DNA of 5,555 bases, taken from assembly GCA_003520105.1 (NCBI GenBank), contig DOVL01000135.1, positions 1-5,555 of the forward strand, written 5' to 3'. Below, in pieces: positions 1 through 5,555 of this stretch. Under the pieces are notes generated by a model, which ran no database searches, was not told the DNA's origin, and saw only the letters and a list, made by a program, of their open reading frames with translations. Numbering within the stretch: position 1 is the stretch's first letter; each line of letters starts with the position of its first letter. The position numbers and the translations under genes are program-made. This DNA is from Lachnospiraceae bacterium (GTDB lineage: Bacteria; Bacillota; Clostridia; Lachnospirales; Lachnospiraceae).

Positions 1-2412
1 GCAGAAGAGCTTGAACAGGTAAAACAGTTTAATACACAGCTTGATGCTATAAATAAAACATTCAGAGAAGAATGGAAGAAGGACGAACCGACAGAAAAGT
101 ATGAGGAGAGCCGCAAAGAGAAGAGTAACCTTGAAGAGCAGCTTTATACCGTATTTCTGAAGGCGGCTGAGAGAAATCCGCGTGCATGGGAATACGCTCC
201 GAGCAATCTGCCTGTCTGGATACAGTGCACAGGAAGCATTCCGACTTTGGACCAGTTCTTAAGAGCGAACGGAGATCAGCTTGGACTAATTGATAAGATC
301 AAGCTTCTTAAGAGAAGAATGGTTTCGATGAAGGCCAAGGTCAATGAGAAGGAAGCAGAGAAGCTCGTGGATGCTCCGGAAGGACATGTTGAGGGAATAG
401 AGGTTATCAGTGAGAATGAGAATGCAGCTTATCTTGATGGCTTAAAGCAGAATTCCTTCCAGACCTCGGGGGCAGGCTGCTGGTCAGCAAGTATGCAGCT
501 TCAGCTTCAGAGCAGAGGAGTTAAAAATGTATCTCAGCTCGATATCCGCTCGTTCAGACCTAATTACAAAGCCAGCGAGATCAAGGAGAAGATCGCTCCT
601 GATGTACAGCAGATGCTGGACAAGAAGGCGTTTGCAAAGCTGAAGAATAAGATCAATCCGAAGGCTCAGGAAAACTTTGATATTCTTGAAAGTGATACCA
701 CCAACAATCTTATGGATCGTGGTGATGCCTTCCTCAGGATGGCTCCTGATTCAATGCTCAAGGGCGTTGAGATAGCAGCTTATGACAATGATATAAGACT
801 TATGGGTATCACTCGTGAAGAGTACAGAAACAGAGCAAAGAATATCATCAGAAAGAATATTCTTCACGCAATCAATGAGGATAAGGCTCCGGTCAGTTTC
901 CTCTCGGGCGGTCACTATATTACTGTTATCGGTATTGATGAGCATAATAGGATCAAATACAAGGATTCATACAAAAGAGAAAAAAACGCCGATCCTGATA
1001 TGACATATGTTGCAAGTCTCGATTCTTTTCTTGGAAAAATAGTTTCGGTAAATACACGTCCGCTCAGGATGGAGTGGAGTGCTGAGATGAAGCTTTCACA
1101 GGATGGTAAGAAACTTTACGGTGTTCCGAATGGATATATGACTGTAAGTGATGACGGTAAAGTTCTCATGCCTGATAAGGTTAATGAGGAAGAAGAGATT
1201 ACCGCGGGTTATCCAAACTGTGAGGGACATTATGTAAGACGCAGATATGGCTCAGACTCTGTTGATGTTGAAAAAACCAGAGAGGAAACCCTGAGAAACG
1301 GCGGTATCAAGATGACCGAGATGGTTTATCTTCCGAAGCAGTTAAATATGAATATCCTAAGAAGCAAGGCTTCAAAGAGATCACCTGAAGAAGAGAAAAG
1401 GCTTCAGGATATGACTAAGAGTTTTTATAACGTTGATATGAGTCCGGGTGCCGGATACACGACACTTGACGAAATAAATGCAGCATATAACGCTGATGAC
1501 AGTGTATTTAAGCAAGGACTCCTTGATGCAATTGCTTCAGAAAAAGAGAATATGACTCACAGGATTGAGTCATCACTTGCAGGAAACCCTCCTGTACCTG
1601 TGAGAGCAACCTCAAGCACCAGAGCCTATGACAGATATATAAACGGCCTCTATAAGAATGAGGACATAACGAAAGCTTCTACATTTCAGTGCAAAACGTA
1701 TCTTGCGAAACTGATCGCGGCCTCAACACTTAAGGCTGATGGTAAGAAATTTGATCAGAAAGCAGTTGAGCAGATGAGCAAGAGTATTCTTGAGTATACG
1801 AGCCTCGGTGAGCTTAAGCTTGATGATATGAAGAAGTTCCTTACGAATGCAAACCGTATTCAGTCAGCCGATATGATCCGTGAGGCTGTAAAGATCGATC
1901 TTTTCGGAGTCAAGCCGAAATATTTTGAAGCATACAAGAAAGAGATGAAGCTCCTTTCGGAAAATATGCTTACAAAGCAGGGAAGATCCAGAGAGTATCA
2001 GAATCTCTACGATGCAGTGAAAGCTGCTTCGGAGATCGACCTCACCCAGGGTGATGCAGCGGTAAAGATTGCTGATGCCAATAAGAAGGTTATCGATGCT
2101 GTTATGAAATATACTGACGGTAAAGAGAAAGTCAGAACTACTACGAGCGGCAAGGACAGATTTGATAACGCTATCGATGCGATGTCCATAGTATCTGCAT
2201 TTGCTCCTGCAACCTATAAACAATATGCAAATGAACTTGTTAGCAGGATAAATAAAGCAAGAGGAATTGATAAGCTTACAAATGCCGAGAGACAGAAGAG
2301 AACGGACCTTGTGATCATGAACAGCTACGGTGGTGAACGTGCTAAGAACAGAAGCAATGAGTTAGCCAAGAAAGCACAGAAGAAGGTTGCAAAGGCACCG
2401 GCAAAGGGATAG
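1..2412 (+). CDS. Large papain-like cysteine peptidase fused to a helical C-terminal region (5' partial)
   Basis: The frame is open from base 1 to the TAG at 2410-2412, giving at least 803 residues; the start lies upstream. Residues below are counted from the first visible codon. Residues 1-125 are Lys/Glu-rich and look helical, possibly coiled coil. The peptidase core follows: Q154, then GAGCWSAS with the nucleophile C160 and W161, GGHYITVIGID with H305, and D322 in KYKDS. The Q-to-C spacing of 6, the C-H order and a third acidic residue about 17 positions after the His match the papain/C39-like fold. Residues about 350-449 look beta-rich and end at VYLPKQLN. Residues 450-803 are charged and mostly helical, include a module shared with the downstream gene (652-728), and end in a Lys/Ala-rich tail. 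No membrane span is visible; a signal peptide cannot be judged without the N-terminus. The peptidase fold is fairly secure from its motifs. The substrate and role are unknown. Confidence 0.85.
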   Translation, partial: AEELEQVKQFNTQLDAINKTFREEWKKDEPTEKYEESRKEKSNLEEQLYTVFLKAAERNPRAWEYAPSNLPVWIQCTGSIPTLDQFLRANGDQLGLIDKIKLLKRRMVSMKAKVNEKEAEKLVDAPEGHVEGIEVISENENAAYLDGLKQNSFQTSGAGCWSASMQLQLQSRGVKNVSQLDIRSFRPNYKASEIKEKIAPDVQQMLDKKAFAKLKNKINPKAQENFDILESDTTNNLMDRGDAFLRMAPDSMLKGVEIAAYDNDIRLMGITREEYRNRAKNIIRKNILHAINEDKAPVSFLSGGHYITVIGIDEHNRIKYKDSYKREKNADPDMTYVASLDSFLGKIVSVNTRPLRMEWSAEMKLSQDGKKLYGVPNGYMTVSDDGKVLMPDKVNEEEEITAGYPNCEGHYVRRRYGSDSVDVEKTREETLRNGGIKMTEMVYLPKQLNMNILRSKASKRSPEEEKRLQDMTKSFYNVDMSPGAGYTTLDEINAAYNADDSVFKQGLLDAIASEKENMTHRIESSLAGNPPVPVRATSSTRAYDRYINGLYKNEDITKASTFQCKTYLAKLIAASTLKADGKKFDQKAVEQMSKSILEYTSLGELKLDDMKKFLTNANRIQSADMIREAVKIDLFGVKPKYFEAYKKEMKLLSENMLTKQGRSREYQNLYDAVKAASEIDLTQGDAAVKIADANKKVIDAVMKYTDGKEKVRTTTSGKDRFDNAIDAMSIVSAFAPATYKQYANELVSRINKARGIDKLTNAERQKRTDLVIMNSYGGERAKNRSNELAKKAQKKVAKAPAKG
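418..1050 (+). other. Papain-like/C39-like peptidase domain within the first gene
   Basis: This marks the catalytic core, about residues 140-350 of the visible protein. Seen directly: Q154 (candidate oxyanion-hole residue), C160 followed by W161 (nucleophile motif Gly-Cys-Trp-Ser-Ala-Ser), H305 inside Gly-Gly-His-Tyr followed by a hydrophobic strand, and D322 in a Lys-Asp-Ser motif. In papain the equivalents are Q19, C25, H159 and N175, so the spacings 6, 145 and 17 compare with 6, 134 and 16. Asp in place of Asn is usual in bacterial C39-type and related peptidases. All four positions are intact, so the enzyme is predicted to be active. The domain edges are approximate, and the exact family (C39-like or another papain-like group) cannot be settled by eye. 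Confidence 0.75.
1954..2184 (+). other. Helical module shared with the downstream protein (copy 1)
   Basis: Residues 652-728 of the first protein. Key positions are E654-N655-M656, Y670-D-A-V-K, then Y704-x-D-G-K-x-K-V followed by Thr residues and R720. The same order of landmarks occurs in the second protein (E456-N457-I458, Y474-E-A-L-K, Y516-x-D-H-K-x-K-I, Thr, R531). The Y-to-Y distance is 34 here and 42 there, which implies a short insertion in the second copy. Homology is inferred from a hand alignment; the function is unknown. Confidence 0.5.
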
Positions 2413-2474
2413 TATTTAATATATAAAAATGACAATATAGCAAGAGACCTAAAGAGTGGTCGGGAGGAAAAAAT
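2413..2474 (+). other. 62-base intergenic spacer, probably within one transcript
   Basis: The gap begins AT-rich (TATTTAATATATAAAAAT) and then carries the ribosome binding site of the second gene. No -35/-10 pair with normal spacing was found, and there is no GC-rich hairpin with a T-run that would end transcription of the first gene. The only inverted repeat is a 4-base GACC/GGTC pair at 2446-2449 and 2458-2461, too weak to call. Co-transcription of the two genes is the simplest reading, though a weak promoter in the AT-rich part cannot be excluded. Confidence 0.55.
2462..2467 (+). promoter_or_regulatory. Strong Shine-Dalgarno for the second gene
   Basis: GGGAGG lies 7 bases before the ATG at 2475, an optimal spacing for a Firmicutes-type ribosome binding site. 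It fixes the start of the second gene. It also indicates that the gene is translated independently rather than by coupling to the stop 62 bases upstream. Confidence 0.85.
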
Positions 2475-5400
2475 ATGCCTAAATTAACAGCAAATCAGAA
2501 GAAGACATTTAAACAGAATGTAAACGATATTATAGAAGCTAAACCATTTGATAAGCTTATTTCGACACTGGGTCCGAAGGGCAAGCTTGAGGAAACCTTC
2601 TCACTTCAGAAGGAATATAACGAGATAGAAATGGATATTCCTAAGGGACTGGATGAAAATATGGTTACAGCCATAATCATCGGCGCCATGATGGATTCGA
2701 AAGTAAATGGAATCGACGATTGGCAGCTCACCGCATCAAGTCCTGATGTCAGAAAACCGATTGATTCCAATCAGAATTATGTAATTGATAATGTGGCCAT
2801 AAGTGACAAGAGAGGAAAGTTTTTTGATCCGATAATCGTAGAGGCAAGAAAGAAAGCAAAAGCGGCTCTTGAAGCCTTTAAGAATAATGACCCTGAGCCT
2901 GCAAAAGCCTTCCTGCAGAATTACATAGATTTTGAAGCAAGAAATATGGTCAGTGTAAAATTTGTCAACACTAAGGCTTTTCTCTATGGTAATTATAACA
3001 GTCGTCACGATAATTATATTGAGGGCGTGTCGCTTGCAACTACCGTGATGGGGAAGCCACCATTTAATGTTATGCCTGAAAATGTTACTCCGATCCAGAC
3101 AGCAAGGCTTCAGAGCTACGGAGAGCAGGTTAAAGCTTTTGATCAGGCGGCAAGACAGAGACACAGCCTTGTCAATGATCTAAATATGCTTTCCAACAAT
3201 ATAAAGGCTGAGAGGGCGGCTGATTTTCTCTTTAATCTCTATATTTCCAACATAAGTGCATGTATGGATGACAGAGAAAACAAGATGAAAAACAGAATTT
3301 TCTACGGTTATATCAAGCAGCTTGGCGGTCCTGATGGTTTGGGTGATGACCCTGAAGAGAATATGGCAGCGGGAAGTATTCTTTCCGGTGACAAAAATAT
3401 CGCATACGCTTATGAGGATCTGAATCAAACCATTAAGGAGAATACCATAGGAAATATTGAAGCTATTCTTGCATCACCGGGAGGCTATGACAAGCTTAAG
3501 AGACTTTACATATCTTCAATCAAGAAGTCTCCGGAATATGCGGCTATCGTAAATGCCGCAACTGAGGCGGATATGATCGATGCCATAAGTGATGCTGAGA
3601 GTGCGTGCGCCGTAAATCTTACTGATAAATTTAAGAGTGTCAAGCTTCCTGATATGGCTTCACCTTTAAATAAGGCTCAGAGAGAAAAGTTTGATCAGGG
3701 TGTTCAGAAGATCAGAAATACTGTTGAGAAGGGCATAGGGGATATTATTAAAAGGAGAAATGCCGCAAATGCTCTTTATATGAATGGTATTGAAACCGAT
3801 AATATGCAGAATAATGCAGTATGTATCAATGAACTTGTCGAAAACATCAAGGGTGTTAACAAGAGAGGTGGTTCCCAGAATTTCAAGGATATGTATGAAG
3901 CTCTCAAGGAATTCAGGGATTATGCCAAGGAGCTTGCTGATAGTAAGAGATCACCTTCTGCTGCAGAGCTGCAGAAATATATAGATCTTGGTGAGAAGGT
4001 AGGTAATCTTGCATCTCACTATCTGGATCACAAGACTAAGATCAATTCAACATATGCTGAGAACAGAGTCAGGGCTGTCAACAGGCTTATTAAGAACCTG
4101 GCTGTAAATCTTGCATCAGCCAGAGGACTTAAGGAAGAATGCCTGAAGAAAGATCTGGGAGCAGACTATAAGGCGTATAAAGAATCCACCAAATATTCAC
4201 CGCTCGTTGATAAAGCTACAGTACAGTCTTTTCGTTCAAAACAATACACAACATACAGGAGTATGCCAAAATCCGGAGCATCATACAGTATGCACAGAAT
4301 GGCCGTTTACTCGGTGTCACTCATGGCACTTGCCGTTACCGGAGAATATTCTATTGATGATCTTATGGATCCGTCAAAGTTTCAGAATGAAAAGTCTCTG
4401 ATGTTTGACAAGGTTGTTGAGAAGATGACATATGTTACTCCTGAGAATCAGAAGTGGATCGCTGAGATGATGGTCAAGGGTATGGAGAAGACCAGAGTTA
4501 TGGTAGATGAGAGGATGAAGACGCTTGATTTCACAGATCCAAAGATATTTGAAAGCGATACAATGAAGAAGATCACAGCTTTTTCAATGTACAGATTTGA
4601 TATCTGGCAGGAGGTTGAACATTGCAAGAATGAAGCTGAAGAATTTATAAAGGAACTTCATCCTGAGATACCGAACTACAGGGCATACAGTGAAAAGATA
4701 AGGAATGATGTCGGCATGCTCGGAACAATCAGAGCCGACGAAGACAAGAGAGACAGGCATATCAGGATGTTCATGGAGGAAGCATTTCCTGAAGACAGCA
4801 CAAAAGCTGCTAATCTCATTGGTGAAATACTGAACAATGCGATTGAAAGTGAACTGATGCGAAGATCCGTTGCTGATAAGATGAAAAACGGAAATAATGT
4901 CGAGTATTCAAAAGTCGATGACAGAATGGAAGGAATACTCCTGAACAGTGCAAGTCTGACATTTAAGACGGAAATGGGCGATAAGCTTACAAGAATTTAT
5001 GAAGAGCATCCTGAGCTTTTGAGAGAGCATCTCGCTTCGATGATGAATGGAGAGTATTTCAAGGATATTAAAGTTAAGGTAGATCTGACCAGTCCGAATC
5101 CGGTTGAGATAACGGGTATGAATGAACTCCTTGAGAGGGTTAAGACCGATAGTTTCATGAAGGAAGCTGAGGAAGCAACCGTAAGACTTGAAACACAGAA
5201 ATACAAGAACAGGGAGGACTTCTTCAGGGATTCTGCTCTTGCAATAACCGGAGGTATTTACAAGGTTAGCGGAAAGCTTCCTAAGAAGACCGAAACAGGT
5301 AAGGTTACATCACTTCAGGATTATGCTGAGGCTCAGTTTAACAGCCCGACATTCAGAAACTCTCTTCTCAGCGCCAAAGAGCCTAAGAAGATGAAGAATC

Positions 5401-5555
5401 CTAAGAGTATTGCTGAAACCGCAAGAAACCCTGAGAAGATCAGAACGATCATCAAGGCGGCTAACAAAAAAGAACTTGCCAAACTGCAGGCGAACGGACC
5501 TGAGGTCCTTAAGGATAACCCACAGGCAAGGCAGAGAAACAGAAGAGTTGAAGGC
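2475..5555 (+). CDS. Large helix-rich protein of unknown function (3' partial)
   Basis: The frame opens at an ATG with a well-placed GGGAGG and stays open for 1027 codons to the window edge; the stop lies beyond. I do not recognise a named family. The N-terminus (MPKLTANQKK) is polar, so there is no signal peptide. The hydrophobic stretches at residues 63-73 and 609-623 are too short and too mixed to be convincing membrane spans. The rest is charged, rich in Lys, Glu, Asp, Met and Asn, and looks predominantly alpha-helical. Only five cysteines are visible (C263, C378, C450, C556, C717), none in a Gly-Cys-Trp context, so the peptidase of the upstream gene is not repeated here. Residues 454-539 resemble a module near the end of the upstream protein. 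The visible C-terminal part, from about residue 936, is rich in basic residues. It probably shares an operon with the upstream peptidase gene. A cytoplasmic, scaffold-like or effector-like role is possible, but nothing in the sequence decides. Confidence 0.9.
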   Translation, partial: MPKLTANQKKTFKQNVNDIIEAKPFDKLISTLGPKGKLEETFSLQKEYNEIEMDIPKGLDENMVTAIIIGAMMDSKVNGIDDWQLTASSPDVRKPIDSNQNYVIDNVAISDKRGKFFDPIIVEARKKAKAALEAFKNNDPEPAKAFLQNYIDFEARNMVSVKFVNTKAFLYGNYNSRHDNYIEGVSLATTVMGKPPFNVMPENVTPIQTARLQSYGEQVKAFDQAARQRHSLVNDLNMLSNNIKAERAADFLFNLYISNISACMDDRENKMKNRIFYGYIKQLGGPDGLGDDPEENMAAGSILSGDKNIAYAYEDLNQTIKENTIGNIEAILASPGGYDKLKRLYISSIKKSPEYAAIVNAATEADMIDAISDAESACAVNLTDKFKSVKLPDMASPLNKAQREKFDQGVQKIRNTVEKGIGDIIKRRNAANALYMNGIETDNMQNNAVCINELVENIKGVNKRGGSQNFKDMYEALKEFRDYAKELADSKRSPSAAELQKYIDLGEKVGNLASHYLDHKTKINSTYAENRVRAVNRLIKNLAVNLASARGLKEECLKKDLGADYKAYKESTKYSPLVDKATVQSFRSKQYTTYRSMPKSGASYSMHRMAVYSVSLMALAVTGEYSIDDLMDPSKFQNEKSLMFDKVVEKMTYVTPENQKWIAEMMVKGMEKTRVMVDERMKTLDFTDPKIFESDTMKKITAFSMYRFDIWQEVEHCKNEAEEFIKELHPEIPNYRAYSEKIRNDVGMLGTIRADEDKRDRHIRMFMEEAFPEDSTKAANLIGEILNNAIESELMRRSVADKMKNGNNVEYSKVDDRMEGILLNSASLTFKTEMGDKLTRIYEEHPELLREHLASMMNGEYFKDIKVKVDLTSPNPVEITGMNELLERVKTDSFMKEAEEATVRLETQKYKNREDFFRDSALAITGGIYKVSGKLPKKTETGKVTSLQDYAEAQFNSPTFRNSLLSAKEPKKMKNPKSIAETARNPEKIRTIIKAANKKELAKLQANGPEVLKDNPQARQRNRRVEG
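3834..4091 (+). other. Helical module shared with the upstream protein (copy 2)
   Basis: Residues 454-539 of the second protein. Landmarks are E456-N457-I458, S467, Y474-E-A-L-K, Y516-x-D-H-K-x-K-I, a Ser-Thr pair and R531, in the same order as in residues 652-728 of the first protein. This copy is about 8 residues longer between the two tyrosine landmarks. It sits mid-protein rather than near the C-terminus, which suggests a movable domain. The assignment rests on a visual alignment, and low-complexity helical composition could exaggerate the similarity. Confidence 0.5.

Noticed and set aside
247..249. TTG as the start codon of the first gene, with AGGAAG at 231-236
   Set aside because: The same frame is open all the way back to base 1 and encodes protein-like, Lys/Glu-rich sequence similar to what follows. 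The AGGAAG is a weak site 10 bases away. A start upstream of the window is more likely.
496..513. Short direct repeat encoding alternating Gln-Leu next to the nucleophile cysteine
   Set aside because: Only two near-identical CAGCTT units, explained by the coding of the helix that follows the catalytic Cys; not a repeat element.
2413..2430. AT-rich stretch resembling a -10 promoter element
   Set aside because: A TATAAA-like hexamer is present at 2422-2427, but no -35 element lies at normal spacing. The TTGCAA at 2387-2392 is about 30 bases away and inside the coding region.
2446..2461. Small inverted repeat (GACC / GGTC, 8-base loop) just before the ribosome binding site of the second gene
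   Set aside because: A 4-base stem with mismatches on either side and no T-run is too weak to be a terminator or a supported regulatory hairpin.
2736..3164. Antisense open frame of 142 codons, and similar antisense frames at 1864-2223, 2007-2189, 3180-3428 and 4997-5206
   Set aside because: All lie opposite the two long, well-supported genes and read as Ser/Ile/Cys/His-rich sequence typical of the complement of Lys/Glu-rich coding DNA. None has a convincing ribosome binding site or recognisable domain.
3784..3984. Short plus-strand open frames at 815-1003, 3784-3984 and 4207-4401
   Set aside because: They lie in another frame inside the two large genes, have no domain and no separate ribosome binding site, and the surrounding gene is continuous through them.
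4290..4343. Possible transmembrane helix in the second protein (residues 606-623)
   Set aside because: The hydrophobic core is only about 15 residues, contains Ser, Tyr and Thr, and has no partner spans or topology signals. An amphipathic or buried helix is more likely.

Overview
The window is almost entirely coding and holds two large, co-directional plus-strand genes, each cut by a window edge. Gene 1 (1-2412) is open at its 5' end. Gene 2 (2475-5555) has a clear start but runs off the 3' end with no stop. A 62-base gap separates them. It contains a strong Shine-Dalgarno sequence for gene 2 and no convincing promoter or terminator, so the two are probably co-transcribed.

Organism: base composition is moderate to low GC (about 40% by eye), AGA is the main arginine codon, ATA is used freely, and the ribosome binding site is a strong GGGAGG. 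This fits a gut or rumen Clostridia, most likely Lachnospiraceae (Butyrivibrio-like). That is an inference from style, not a marker-based assignment.

Gene 1 (at least 803 residues) carries a papain-like cysteine peptidase core: a Gln six residues before a Gly-Cys-Trp nucleophile motif (Q154, C160), a Gly-Gly-His-Tyr motif (H305) and an Asp 17 residues later (D322). A lysine- and glutamate-rich helical region precedes it. A probable beta-rich extension (about residues 350-449) follows, and then about 350 residues of charged, mostly helical sequence. Gene 2 (at least 1027 residues) is a helix-rich protein of unknown function with no peptidase motif, no signal peptide and no clear membrane span.

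The main observation is that the two proteins appear to share a diverged helical module of about 75-86 residues: near the C-terminus of gene 1 (residues 652-728) and in the middle of gene 2 (residues 454-539). This suggests a modular family of large proteins encoded side by side, one member with a peptidase and one without. Neither can be given a gene symbol or a biological role from the sequence. No RNA gene, mobile element, CRISPR array or phage marker was seen.
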